DNA from: Chitinophaga pinensis
GTDB taxonomy: Bacteria; Bacteroidota; Bacteroidia; Chitinophagales; UBA10324
NCBI GenBank assembly: GCA_945892775.1
Contig: CAMDDP010000007.1
Span: 1 to 64,000 of the forward strand
Length of the DNA: 64,000 bases
Direction: 5' to 3'
Shown: positions 37,289 to 45,757 of the stretch, in pieces
Position numbering within the stretch: the first letter of the stretch is position 1
Layout of the letters: the number at the start of each line of letters is the position of its first letter
Position numbers and translations under genes: made by a program
The notes under the pieces: generated by a model
What the model saw: only the letters and a program-made list of their open reading frames with translations
Told to the model about the DNA's origin: nothing
Database searches by the model: none

Positions 37289-39217
37289 ATGATAAAAATT
37301 ACATTTCCTGATGGAGCTCAACGGGAATATCCGAAAGGAACAAGCGCTTTAGATGTTGCAAAAAGTATAAGCGAAGGATTAGCGCGAAGAATATTGGCTG
37401 CTAAAGTCGATGATGAAGTACGCGATTTGCTTCGACCAATTAATGAAGATGCAACATTAAAGTTTTTAGCATGGGACGATAAAGAAGGCAAGAGCACATT
37501 CTGGCACAGTAGTGCGCACTTGTTTGCCGAAGCCTTGGAATCTATTTATCCGGGAGCAAAATTCGGAATAGGACCTGCCATTGATAATGGTTTCTATTAC
37601 GATGTTGATTTAGGTGGAACCACACTCACAAATGAAGATTTAATTGTGTTGGAGAAAAAAATGAGCGAATTCGCTAATAGCAACTCATCTTTCAATCGGA
37701 CTGAAATTTCTAAAGCTGATGCATTAAAATATTTTAATGAAAAAGGCGATGAATACAAATTAGAACTTATTAATAATTTGAAGGATGGTGAAATAACTTT
37801 TTATCAGCAGGGAAATTTTACTGATTTATGTCGCGGTCCTCACTTGCCGAATACTTCTTTTATCAAAGCAATTAAGTTAACAAATATTGCGGGGGCTTAT
37901 TGGCGCGGCGATTCCAACAACAAGCAAATGACTCGCGTGTATGGCATTACTTTTCCAAAACAAAAAGAATTAGATGAGTACATGGTAATGGTGGAAGAAG
38001 CCCGCAAGCGCGACCATCGAAAGATTGGGAAGGAGATGGAGATATTCACTTTTGACGATGACATTGGACAGGGTTTGCCGTTGTGGCTACCAAATGGTGG
38101 TGCCATGATTGAAGAGTTGGAAAAATTAGCAAAGTCAACCGAATTTCGTGCAGGATATTCAAGGGTTAAATCGCCACACATAGCAAAAGAAAATTTATAT
38201 TTAACCAGCGGACACTTGCCTTACTATGCTGAAAGTATGTTTCCTCCAATGGAAGTGGATGGAACTAAATATTATTTAAAGGCAATGAACTGCCCACATC
38301 ACCATAAAATATTTTCTTCTTCGCCAAAAAGCTATAAGGATTTACCAATTCGTTTAGCAGAGTATGGAACCTGCTATCGTTATGAACAATCAGGAGAATT
38401 ATTTGGGCTCATGCGAGTGCGCAGCATGAACATGAATGATGCGCACATCTACTGTACTGAAGAGCAATTTGAATCAGAATTCAAAGCCGTAAATGAAATG
38501 TATCAGAAATATTTTAAAATATTCGGAGTTGATAAATACATAATGCGGTTTAGTACACACGACCCTGCTAAGCTCGGAAAAAAATATTTGGATATGCCTG
38601 AGTTGTGGAAGAAAACTGAAGAGATGGTTCGACGCGTTTTAATTTCTTCTAACATTCCCTATATCGAAGTTAGCGACGAAGCCGCATTTTACGGGCCTAA
38701 AATTGATGTGCAAATTTTTAGTGCCATTGGTAGAGAATTTACGCTTGCAACCAATCAGGTTGATTTCGGTCAACCAGCACGATTTAATTTAACTTTTCAG
38801 AACAAGCACAACCAGCCTGAGACACCAATCTGCATTCACCGCGCACCATTGGGCACCCACGAGCGTTTTATCGGATTCTTAATTGAGCACTACGCAGGAA
38901 AATTCCCCATGTGGCTTTCTCCTTTACAAGTAACAGTTTTGCCAGTTGGAGAAAAATTTATTCCTTATGCAGAAATTGTAAAAGAAAAATTAAAAAATGC
39001 TGATATTCGCACCGTCGTTGATGAACGAAATGAAAAGATTGGAAAAAAAATACGCGATGCTGAGTTGAAAAGGGTACCTTGCATGCTTGTAGTTGGTGAA
39101 AAAGAAGAAGCCAACCATCAAATAAGTTTTAGAAAACAAGGGGCAGGCGATCAAGGAATCATGAACATTGATGATTTCATCCGCTACGCAAAAGAAGAAA
39201 TAGAAAATTATCGTTAA
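37289..39217 (+). CDS. thrS: Threonyl-tRNA synthetase
   Basis: Charges tRNA-Thr. At 642 residues it is full-length and ordered as expected: TGS domain (1-62), the editing domain with H73, H77 (HSSAH), C181 and H185 (CRGPH), then the class II catalytic domain with MNCPHHHKIF, RLAEYGTCYRYEQSGEL, NMNDAHIYC, YGPKIDVQIF and motif 3 HRAPLGTHERFIG. The C-terminal anticodon-binding domain begins near SPLQVTVLPVGEKF. The editing centre is intact, so mischarged Ser-tRNA-Thr should be cleared. It is encoded directly before infC, as in many bacteria. Confidence 0.98.
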   Translation: MIKITFPDGAQREYPKGTSALDVAKSISEGLARRILAAKVDDEVRDLLRPINEDATLKFLAWDDKEGKSTFWHSSAHLFAEALESIYPGAKFGIGPAIDNGFYYDVDLGGTTLTNEDLIVLEKKMSEFANSNSSFNRTEISKADALKYFNEKGDEYKLELINNLKDGEITFYQQGNFTDLCRGPHLPNTSFIKAIKLTNIAGAYWRGDSNNKQMTRVYGITFPKQKELDEYMVMVEEARKRDHRKIGKEMEIFTFDDDIGQGLPLWLPNGGAMIEELEKLAKSTEFRAGYSRVKSPHIAKENLYLTSGHLPYYAESMFPPMEVDGTKYYLKAMNCPHHHKIFSSSPKSYKDLPIRLAEYGTCYRYEQSGELFGLMRVRSMNMNDAHIYCTEEQFESEFKAVNEMYQKYFKIFGVDKYIMRFSTHDPAKLGKKYLDMPELWKKTEEMVRRVLISSNIPYIEVSDEAAFYGPKIDVQIFSAIGREFTLATNQVDFGQPARFNLTFQNKHNQPETPICIHRAPLGTHERFIGFLIEHYAGKFPMWLSPLQVTVLPVGEKFIPYAEIVKEKLKNADIRTVVDERNEKIGKKIRDAELKRVPCMLVVGEKEEANHQISFRKQGAGDQGIMNIDDFIRYAKEEIENYR

Positions 39218-39233
39218 ACTAAATTCATAAGCC

Positions 39234-39797
39234 ATAGCACTTCCTTACTACCGTCCGCAGCCATTTCAGAGAAAGAAGGCCAGAGAACATCGCATCAACG
39301 AAGAAATTACCGCACTTAAAGTCAGAGTAAGTGGTGAGAATATTGAATCGGGAATATTTGATACCCGTGATGCCATTAAAATGGCAAAAGATCTTGAAGT
39401 AGATCTTGTTGAAATTACACCTGGTGCTGATCCCCCTGTATGTAAAATAATTGATTACAGTAAGTTTCTTTATGAAAAGAAACGGAAGGAAAAGGATATG
39501 AAATCCAAGCAGCAGAAAAATGTGATGAAGGAAATTCGCTTCACACCCAACACTGATGATCATGATTTTGAATTTAAAACCAAGCACGCCGAAAAATTTT
39601 TAGCCGAAGGAGCAAAGGTGAAAGCCTATGTGCAGTTCAGAGGGCGGAGCATTGTCTTTAAAGATCGTGGAGAATTGCTCTTGTTGAAATTTATTGAACG
39701 CTTAGCCGATTTTGGTTCTGTTGAGGCCTTGCCTAAATTAGAGGGTAACCGCATGCACATTATCATCAATCAAAAAAACGCGAAGAAAAAAGTATAA
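39234..39797 (+). CDS. infC: Translation initiation factor IF-3 with ATA start
   Basis: Binds the 30S subunit and checks start-codon pairing. The IF-3 sequence is clear: HRINEEI, SGIFDTRDAIKMA, LEVDLVEITPGADPPVCKI, then a basic linker and the C-domain with KEIRFTPNTDDHDFE, AYVQFRGRS and GNRMHIII. In this frame a TAA lies at 39228-39230, and between it and the conserved HRIN motif (encoded at about 39288-39299) there is no ATG, GTG or TTG. The second codon after that stop is ATA at 39234, which gives a 187-residue protein of normal length. The first ATG (39381) would remove about 49 residues of the N-domain. Escherichia coli infC starts at AUU for autoregulation, so a non-standard AUA start is credible. 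It begins 17 bases after thrS, and no rpmI-rplT follows. Confidence 0.9.
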   Translation: MALPYYRPQPFQRKKAREHRINEEITALKVRVSGENIESGIFDTRDAIKMAKDLEVDLVEITPGADPPVCKIIDYSKFLYEKKRKEKDMKSKQQKNVMKEIRFTPNTDDHDFEFKTKHAEKFLAEGAKVKAYVQFRGRSIVFKDRGELLLLKFIERLADFGSVEALPKLEGNRMHIIINQKNAKKKV

Positions 39798-39817
39798 AAG
39801 CAAAATTTAATATTGAA

Positions 39818-39853
39818 CCCTGCAATCAGTTTTTTGCAGGGTTTTTTATTTTT
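39818..39853 (+). terminator. Rho-independent terminator after infC
   Basis: CCCTGCAA pairs perfectly with TTGCAGGG around an 8-base loop and is followed by a T-rich tract. It lies 20 bases after the infC stop and closes the TPR-thrS-infC unit. Confidence 0.9.
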
Positions 39854-39904
39854 GAATAGGTAAGGATACCTGTATTTCCATTTAAACCCATACTGATCTA
39901 TGCT

Positions 39905-39912
39905 TATATTTG
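39905..39912 (+). promoter_or_regulatory. -7 promoter box before a small lipoprotein gene
   Basis: TATATTTG fits TAnnTTTG exactly, 12 bases before the ATG at 39925. No matching -33 TTG was found at the usual spacing. Confidence 0.35.
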
Positions 39913-39924
39913 GAAAAAAATAAA

Positions 39925-40302
39925 ATGAAAAGGCTGATCTTTTTAATCTCAATAATTGTCATTGTTTTTGTTTCTTGCAAAAAGAAAGAAACGGATAATA
40001 TTATTACTCCGGTAAAAAAAACTTACAAAGTCACTTACTCCATTGGCTGTACTGATTGTCAGGTTATTTATTACAGCGATTCATTGCAAACACAAGTTTC
40101 AGAAGACCATAAAAACAATTCGTGGACTTATACTTTTTATGGAAAGAAGGGGCAGGAGGTATTGTTATTTGCTTACAATACTTCTTCAATGGCACAAGGT
40201 GTTACAGCCACTATAAAGCTGAACGATACCACTACTCTTGCAACCCACACCAATTATTGTCCCATTTCAGGCTATTCATTTGTGGTGGATACAATTCAGT
40301 AA
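39925..40302 (+). CDS. Small lipoprotein of unknown function (125 aa)
   Basis: Starting at ATG 39925 the product begins MKRLIFLISIIVIVFVSCKKK, with a clear lipobox (FVSC, Cys18) followed by charged residues. The remaining about 105 residues are beta-rich with a C-T-D-C motif (SIGCTDCQVIYYSD) and a third Cys near the end, and look like a single small sandwich domain. No family is recognised. An upstream in-frame TTG at 39910 is less likely because it adds five residues before the signal. It is flanked by the infC terminator and a decayed gene on the opposite strand. Confidence 0.75.
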   Translation: MKRLIFLISIIVIVFVSCKKKETDNIITPVKKTYKVTYSIGCTDCQVIYYSDSLQTQVSEDHKNNSWTYTFYGKKGQEVLLFAYNTSSMAQGVTATIKLNDTTTLATHTNYCPISGYSFVVDTIQ

Positions 40303-40307
40303 TTGAA

Positions 40308-40722
40308 TCACTGCTGTTTTACAAATTTCTTTACCTGAATTTTGCCAGCCTGTGACTATGCTTTTATAAAATACAATCCTGATGAAAGTGATTTAAGATT
40401 GATGCTTACAGTTTTTTGATTTACTGTTTAACCAGACACTTTTCTTCCCAATAAATCAGTGATTTCAATTTGATTGATTGCAATTCCGTTTTGGAATTCG
40501 AGGGTGAGCCTATCTGTAACAGAATTCGGATAAATCAACAACTTATTTTCAATTGGTAATTCAGAAATGCCATGTAGCGAATGAAGTGTCAGTAGTGTTG
40601 GCGACAACAGGAGAATTGAAATCAAAATAGATGTTTGCTGTGTTATCGAAAGTTGAAGTCAGTGAAACACTGCTGTTTGGTTTTATCTTGTATAGAATAT
40701 AACCCTGTTTTAGTGACAGATT
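40308..40722 (-). pseudogene. Remnant of a T9SS type A cargo gene
   Basis: Read on the minus strand, about 40722-40590 encodes QGYILYKIKPNSSV then NTANIYFDFNSPVVANTT, a block typically found just before the sorting domain of large Bacteroidota secreted proteins. The reading frame then shifts by one. From about 40590 down the new frame gives LPIENKLLIYPNSVTDRL, ITDLLGRKVSG, and after a TAA, INLKSLSSGLYFIKA, then after a TAG, KIQVKKFVKQQ and a final TGA at 40310-40308. This is a type A sorting domain (YPNP-like start, D..G..V, L..GLYF, KF.K end) interrupted by one frameshift and two stops. The N-terminal body of the gene is absent, so only the 3' end survives. Confidence 0.8.
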
Positions 40723-40726
40723 TTAA

Positions 40727-40742
40727 GTTGTTAGCTAACAAC
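40727..40742. promoter_or_regulatory. 16-base perfect palindrome
   Basis: GTTGTTAGCTAACAAC equals its own reverse complement. It lies just beyond the surviving part of the T9SS pseudogene. The stretch 40743-40968 up to ychF otherwise holds only AT-rich sequence, a repeated CACGCTAA octamer and a promoter box. The palindrome may be an operator or a chance site in decaying sequence. Confidence 0.25.
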
Positions 40743-40937
40743 AGCACTAACAAATTAAATTTTGATAATAAAATTGTTAAACCTCACGCTAAATGTTTTA
40801 AAGTCCACGCTAACTATATAGCAGGACTTGCTAAAACTTTTTATAGTTCTAAAAGGTCGTTCATCACCAAATCTCTCCCTTTCCACTTAACCCTCTTCCC
40901 CTCTTTTTATTAATCACCAAATTTTAAAATCAGCAAT

Positions 40938-40945
40938 TACATTTG
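40938..40945 (+). promoter_or_regulatory. -7 promoter box of ychF
   Basis: TACATTTG matches TAnnTTTG, 23 bases before the ATG at 40969. No TTG is present at the expected -33 distance. Confidence 0.35.
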
Positions 40946-40968
40946 TCCGCTCAAAAAAATAATTAGTA

Positions 40969-42066
40969 ATGGCATTACAATGCGGAATAGTCGGCTTGCC
41001 GAATGTAGGGAAATCAACTTTATTTAATGCACTCAGCAATGCAAAGGCGCAGGCAGCCAATTTTCCATTTTGTACTATAGAACCAAACATTGGTGTCATC
41101 ACAGTGCCCGATGAGCGGCTGAACGAATTAGCGAAACTCGTGAACCCCAATAAAATTGTTCCGACAGTTGTTGAAATTGTTGACATAGCCGGCTTGGTAA
41201 AAGGGGCAAGCAAGGGCGAAGGTCTCGGCAACCAATTCCTTGGCAACATCCGAAACACCGATGCTATCATTCATGTTGTTAGATGCTTTGATGATGATAA
41301 TGTGATTCATGTTGATGGATCTGTGAATCCCGTGCGCGATAAAGAAATTATCGACACCGAATTGCAGTTGAAAGACCTCGAAGCAATAGAAAAGAAAATT
41401 GCCAAGGAGAAAAAGCAATTAAAGAACGGCGACCGCGAAGGCAAGCGCGGACTTGAAGTCTTGGAGATTTACCTGAAACATTTACAGGAAGGAAAAAGTG
41501 CGAGAAGTGTACCTGTGGCTGATGAAGAAAAGAAAATTGTGGCTGATGCATTTCTGCTTACTGATAAACCTGTTTTATATGTATGCAATGTAGATGAAGC
41601 CAGCGTGCTCACCGGAAACAAGCATACACAAGCTTTAACCAATGCTGTGAAAGACGAGAACGCTCAGGTCATTATTATTTCGGCAAATATTGAAGCCGAG
41701 ATTGCAATACTCGAAAGCGCTGATGACCGTAAGGCATTTTTGAGCGATATGGGATTGAATGAACCCGGTGTAAACAAACTCATTCACGCTGCATATAAAT
41801 TATTAAATCTAGCAACTTATTTCACCGCAGGTGTGCAAGAAGTTCGTGCATGGACTATTCACATTGGCGATACAGGGCCCAAAGCAGCCGGTGTTATTCA
41901 TAGTGATTTCGAAAAAGGATTTATACGCGCCGAGGTAATTGCCTTCGATGATTTTATAAAGTATGGTTCCGAATCTGCATGCAGAACAGCAGGAAGATTA
42001 CGGGTTGAAGGAAAAGAATATGTGGTGAAGGATGGTGATGTGATGCATTTCCTCTTTAATGTGTAG
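40969..42066 (+). CDS. ychF: Redox-regulated ATPase YchF
   Basis: A universally conserved Obg-family P-loop protein that prefers ATP over GTP and binds ribosomes. The 365 residues show the P-loop GLPNVGKST (9-17), the switch region DIAGLVKGASKGEGLGNQF and the altered base-recognition motif CNVDE (NxxE in place of NKxD), which explains ATP preference. A coiled-coil helical insert spans roughly 130-170, and the C-terminal TGS domain begins at LNLATYFTAG and ends KDGDVMHFLFNV. It appears monocistronic, with convergent sucC downstream. Confidence 0.98.
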   Translation: MALQCGIVGLPNVGKSTLFNALSNAKAQAANFPFCTIEPNIGVITVPDERLNELAKLVNPNKIVPTVVEIVDIAGLVKGASKGEGLGNQFLGNIRNTDAIIHVVRCFDDDNVIHVDGSVNPVRDKEIIDTELQLKDLEAIEKKIAKEKKQLKNGDREGKRGLEVLEIYLKHLQEGKSARSVPVADEEKKIVADAFLLTDKPVLYVCNVDEASVLTGNKHTQALTNAVKDENAQVIIISANIEAEIAILESADDRKAFLSDMGLNEPGVNKLIHAAYKLLNLATYFTAGVQEVRAWTIHIGDTGPKAAGVIHSDFEKGFIRAEVIAFDDFIKYGSESACRTAGRLRVEGKEYVVKDGDVMHFLFNV

Positions 42067-42118
42067 TAGTTAGAAGACGAGGGCTTAAATGCATTTACTT
42101 TTTTATTTTAGATTTCGT

Positions 42119-43312
42119 TTAGCTTTTTACAATCTTACTAACCAATTCAGCAGCTTCGCTTAATAATATTGCGGAGAAAACTTTTAAGCCGCTTTTGTCA
42201 ATCAACTCTTTTCCTAACTCAGCATTGGTTCCCTGCAAGCGCACTATGATTGGAATATTTATTTCACCGATATTTTTATAAGCATCCACAACACCCTGCG
42301 CAACTCTATCGCAGCGAACAATGCCACCGAAAATATTTATCAAAATTGCTTTAACGCTTGGATCTGAAAGTATAATTCTGAAACCTGCTTCAACAGTTTG
42401 AGCATTGGCTGAACCACCAACATCTAAAAAATTAGCAGGTGATCCACCGGCCAGTTTTATCATATCCATAGTTGCCATTGCCAAGCCAGCACCATTTACC
42501 ATGCAACCTACATTTCCATCAAGTTTAATAAAATTCAGATTGTACTTGCTAGCTTCCACTTCAGTTGGATCTTCCTCAGCAATATCTCGCATTTCAGGAT
42601 ATTCTGTGTGACGATAAATTGCATTGTCATCAATATTCACTTTTGCATCAACAGCAATAATTCTGTTGTCGTGTGTTTTTAAAACCGGATTGATTTCCAG
42701 CATTGTTGCATCACTTGTTACATATGCTTTATATAAATTGCCAACAAACTTCACCATATTTTTAAAAGCATCACCGCTTAAACCAAGATTGAAAGCAATT
42801 TTTCTTGCCTGAAATGCTTGCAACATTCCTTTCGGGTCAATCCACTCTTTCTGAATTTTTTCAGGATGTTTATCAGCCACTTCTTCAATCTCCATTCCGC
42901 CTTCAGTAGAATAAATAATTACATTTTGTTTTTTTTCACGATCGAGTAAAATGCTCATATAAAATTCTTTGCGCTGTTCAGCTTCGCCACCATAAACATC
43001 TTGTGCAATTAAAATAGTACTTACTTTTTTACCCGCAGGTCCAGTCTGCGGAGTTATTAAAGTCATTCCTAAAATATCGGTTACTTTCTCTTTTAGTTTA
43101 TCCATTGATGTGGCTACTTTAACTCCACCACCTTTACCTCGTCCTCCTGCATGTATCTGTGCTTTCACTACCCAGCAAGTAGTGCCTGTTGATTGTTGTA
43201 AGCTAATTGCTGCTTTAATGGCATCATCCAATGTGCTAACAGCAATGCCTTCTTGAGTAAGTACTCCGTTTTTCTTTAGTATTTCCTTGCCTTGATATTC
43301 GTGAAGATTCAT
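42119..43312 (-). CDS. sucC: Succinate-CoA ligase (ADP-forming) beta subunit
   Basis: Beta subunit of succinyl-CoA synthetase, which links succinyl-CoA cleavage to ATP formation in the TCA cycle. At 397 residues it is typical. It opens MNLHEYQGKEILKKNGV, has the ATP-grasp core (VVKAQIHAGGRGKGGGVK), the metal- and substrate-binding region LEINPVL with VDAKVNIDDNA, and the C-terminal FGGIVRCDRVAQGVV. The alpha subunit gene sucD is not adjacent, so it must lie elsewhere in the genome. On the minus strand a TATTTTCG box about 22 bases before the ATG resembles the promoter boxes of other genes here. Confidence 0.97.
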   Translation of the reverse strand: MNLHEYQGKEILKKNGVLTQEGIAVSTLDDAIKAAISLQQSTGTTCWVVKAQIHAGGRGKGGGVKVATSMDKLKEKVTDILGMTLITPQTGPAGKKVSTILIAQDVYGGEAEQRKEFYMSILLDREKKQNVIIYSTEGGMEIEEVADKHPEKIQKEWIDPKGMLQAFQARKIAFNLGLSGDAFKNMVKFVGNLYKAYVTSDATMLEINPVLKTHDNRIIAVDAKVNIDDNAIYRHTEYPEMRDIAEEDPTEVEASKYNLNFIKLDGNVGCMVNGAGLAMATMDMIKLAGGSPANFLDVGGSANAQTVEAGFRIILSDPSVKAILINIFGGIVRCDRVAQGVVDAYKNIGEINIPIIVRLQGTNAELGKELIDKSGLKVFSAILLSEAAELVSKIVKS

Positions 43313-43419
43313 AGAAGGTTAATTTTTAGTTTGGCGAAAATAATTGCAATACTTTATTGTGAAAGAAGAAAGGGGATTAGTTATCTACTTTCTACGTATA
43401 AAAATTAAAAAATATTATT

Positions 43420-43890
43420 CTAAGGATAATTGATACGAGGAAGAATTTTCAACTCGTCAGATGTGAGGTGGTCTTTATTGTTGTTGAAAATATATCGGAT
43501 AACAAATGAAGCACCAGCACAACATGGCATTGCAGCTTCCTCAGCCCCTTTTTTTTCTGAACTTCCTTCGGGTGCTATAGGTCTGCTACCAGGGAAAAAT
43601 GCAAGCGCATCAAGCACTAATGTGTCTCCTGAACTGTAATCATTTCTTTTTTTTAATGCGAGTCTGTATCCATTAATCCAAACTGAATCGAAGCCGTAAG
43701 TTGAATCGGTAGCAGAAAGATAGAATCGATAGTTGGTTCCTTTTCCAGCACCTATTGCACCACCCGACCATGATTGCGATGTTCCGTAATAAATTTTTAA
43801 CTCAGGTTTTGATGAATTGGTTTGGGTTGGATGATTGCACCTGTCCATTTGAGTTATTACTAGAATTAATAAAAAGTATTTTAGCATCAA
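43420..43890 (-). CDS. Hypothetical exported protein (156 aa)
   Basis: The N-terminus is hydrophobic (MMLKYFLLILVITQ) and followed by a Cys, but the MDRC context is a poor lipobox, so lipoprotein status is uncertain. The middle is beta-rich (YYGTSQSWSGGAIGAGKG, FDSVWINGYRLALKK). A CC pair occurs near residue 124 in an MPCCAGASFV segment. No family is recognised. Its ATG overlaps the stop codon of holA by four bases, so translation is coupled with holA, which suggests conserved co-expression even though no functional link is evident. Confidence 0.7.
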   Translation of the reverse strand: MMLKYFLLILVITQMDRCNHPTQTNSSKPELKIYYGTSQSWSGGAIGAGKGTNYRFYLSATDSTYGFDSVWINGYRLALKKRNDYSSGDTLVLDALAFFPGSRPIAPEGSSEKKGAEEAAMPCCAGASFVIRYIFNNNKDHLTSDELKILPRINYP

Positions 43891-44897
43891 TGTAAAATTT
43901 TAAAAATCATTTCTTTCATTAGTTCATCGTGAGTGGCGTAAGCAGAATTTACACCTTTAAATTTCATTTCATATTCGCCAATAGTTTGAAGTACTATTTC
44001 TGTTTTTTTAGGGGGGTAATTCCTCATTGCAACTAAATATTCATCAGCAAAAAATGGATTGATTCCAATGGCTGATGCAACAGTGTTTTTATCGCGTGCG
44101 CCAAAAGAATGAGCAACATATACTTTTTGAAAGTAGGCAAACAGGGTCCCAATGACTAAAACGGCAGGATTATTTTTAGGATTCGATGCGAAATATTTAA
44201 TGATTCGATTTGCTTTTAGTACATCTCTATAGGCAATTGCCCTGTTTAATTCGAACGAATTGTATTCGCGAGATAGCCCGATATTTTTGCTAATGTCATC
44301 AATGTCAATTGTTTTTTCTTTTGGTATATTGATGAGTAATTTTTCTACTTCAGTTGCTATCCGATTTAAATCGTTGCCTACAAATTCAGCCATTAAAGTT
44401 GCTGCAGGTTCATTTATTTTAAATCCTTCTTCTTTTATAAAATTGACTATCCATTGGGGTAACTTGCTGTCGTAAATTTTATCGGCTGTTACAAATACAG
44501 AACGGTCAACGATTGTTTTTATAAATTTTTTTCTTTTGTCTAATTTTTTATGCTTGTGGCATAACACCAAAATGGTTGACTTTAAGGGTTTATCAAAATA
44601 GGGAAGTAATAATTCCCATTCATCAACTTTTATATTCTGCGCTTCTTTTACAATAACTACTTGGTAAGTTCCCATCATTGGATAGCCACGCACATAATCA
44701 TTTATCTGATTAACCGATGTGTCTTTTCCGTATAAAATAAATTGATTGAAACTTTTTTCTGATTCAGTTAAAACTTTTTGTTCAATAAAATTGCTAATGC
44801 TGTCAATAAAATAAGCTTCATCTCCCTCTAAAAAATAAATGGGATGATAAATTTTACTTTTTAATTCTTTAATGACATCCGAATATTCTTTTTTCAT
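43887..44897 (-). CDS. holA: DNA polymerase III subunit delta
   Basis: Clamp-loader delta subunit that opens the beta clamp. The 336 residues fit the family: PIYFLEGDEAYFIDSI at the N-terminus, a TYQVVIVKEAQNIK segment corresponding to the Walker B region of the AAA+ fold (without a functional ATPase site, as normal for delta), LPQWIVNFIKEEG and AATLMAEFVGNDLNRIATEVEKL in the lid, then a helical collar with AVLVIGTLFAYFQKV. It lies between amn (6 bases upstream) and a small exported protein gene (4-base overlap downstream). Confidence 0.93.
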   Translation of the reverse strand: MKKEYSDVIKELKSKIYHPIYFLEGDEAYFIDSISNFIEQKVLTESEKSFNQFILYGKDTSVNQINDYVRGYPMMGTYQVVIVKEAQNIKVDEWELLLPYFDKPLKSTILVLCHKHKKLDKRKKFIKTIVDRSVFVTADKIYDSKLPQWIVNFIKEEGFKINEPAATLMAEFVGNDLNRIATEVEKLLINIPKEKTIDIDDISKNIGLSREYNSFELNRAIAYRDVLKANRIIKYFASNPKNNPAVLVIGTLFAYFQKVYVAHSFGARDKNTVASAIGINPFFADEYLVAMRNYPPKKTEIVLQTIGEYEMKFKGVNSAYATHDELMKEMIFKILH

Positions 44898-44902
44898 TTA
44901 AA

Positions 44903-45673
44903 TCAAAATCTCAAATGTTTAACAGTGTGTCCGTTATTGATTAATTGTTTTAATGATTCAATTCCTATTTTTAAATGATTTTCAACGAATTTTTCAGTCA
45001 CAATTTTATCGCTTCGTTCAGTTTTTACTCCTTCAGAAACCATTGGCTGATCAGAAACTAATAACAAAGAACCACAAGGAATTTCATTGGCAAATGCGGT
45101 AATAAAAATAGTGGCGGTTTCCATGTCAATTCCCATAACGCGAATTTTCCGAAGGTATTTTTTAAAAACTTCATCGTGTTCCCAAACTCTTCGGTTTGTG
45201 CTGTATACTGTTCCGGTCCAATAATCTTGTTTGTTATCTCGAATAGTTGTACTAATTGCTTTTTGTAAGGCGAATGATGGCAGTGCAGGAACTTCTGGGG
45301 GGAAGTAGTCATTAGATGTTCCCTCCCCTCTAATTGCTGCAATTGGAATGATTAAATCGCCCAATTTATTTTTCTTTTTTAGTCCCCCACATTTTCCTAA
45401 AAACAAAACTGCTTTTGGTTGCACAGCACTGAGTAAATCCATAATTGTTGCAGCATTTGGGCTACCCATTCCAATATTAATAATGGTAATTCCTTCGGCT
45501 GTGGCATTATTCATTGCTCTATCCTTTCCTTTCACCTCAACTTTGTTCCATTTTGCAAATAATTCAACATAGTTGCTGAAGTTCGTTAGTAGTATGTACC
45601 TGCTAAATTCATTGAGCTCAAGCCCTGTGTAGCGAGGAAGCCAATTGTCAACTATTTCTTTTTTTGTTTTCAT
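44903..45673 (-). CDS. amn: AMP nucleosidase
   Basis: Predicted to hydrolyse AMP to adenine and ribose 5-phosphate. The 256-residue protein has the nucleoside-phosphorylase fold: NIGMGSPNAATIMDLL (phosphate/ribose loop), LFLGKCGGLKKKNKLGDL, IRGEGTSNDYFPPEVPALPS (characteristic of the AMP nucleosidase branch) and the MGIDMETATIF ribose-binding Met-Glu pair. The shorter Bacteroidota type lacks the N-terminal domain of the E. coli enzyme, so a related nucleoside phosphorylase is the main alternative. It is the first gene of a run with holA and is divergent from the HsdR-N-type gene. Confidence 0.85.
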   Translation of the reverse strand: MKTKKEIVDNWLPRYTGLELNEFSRYILLTNFSNYVELFAKWNKVEVKGKDRAMNNATAEGITIINIGMGSPNAATIMDLLSAVQPKAVLFLGKCGGLKKKNKLGDLIIPIAAIRGEGTSNDYFPPEVPALPSFALQKAISTTIRDNKQDYWTGTVYSTNRRVWEHDEVFKKYLRKIRVMGIDMETATIFITAFANEIPCGSLLLVSDQPMVSEGVKTERSDKIVTEKFVENHLKIGIESLKQLINNGHTVKHLRF

Positions 45674-45720
45674 TAATAATGATTTCGATGGCTAAAAGTA
45701 ATGATTAGAATGATTATTCA

Positions 45721-45750
45721 TTGTGGCTAATCCGTTCCTGATTAACTTCG
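45721..45750 (+). promoter_or_regulatory. Promoter of the HsdR-N-type gene
   Basis: TTG at 45721-45723 and TAACTTCG at 45743-45750 are 19 bases apart, close to the Bacteroidota consensus with C for T in the -7 box. The box ends seven bases before the ATG at 45758, so the transcript would be leaderless or nearly so. Confidence 0.45.
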
Positions 45751-45757
45751 CCGAATT

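Noticed and set aside
39381-39797. infC starting at the first ATG (39381)
   Set aside because: This would delete about 49 conserved residues of the IF-3 N-domain that are encoded in frame upstream.
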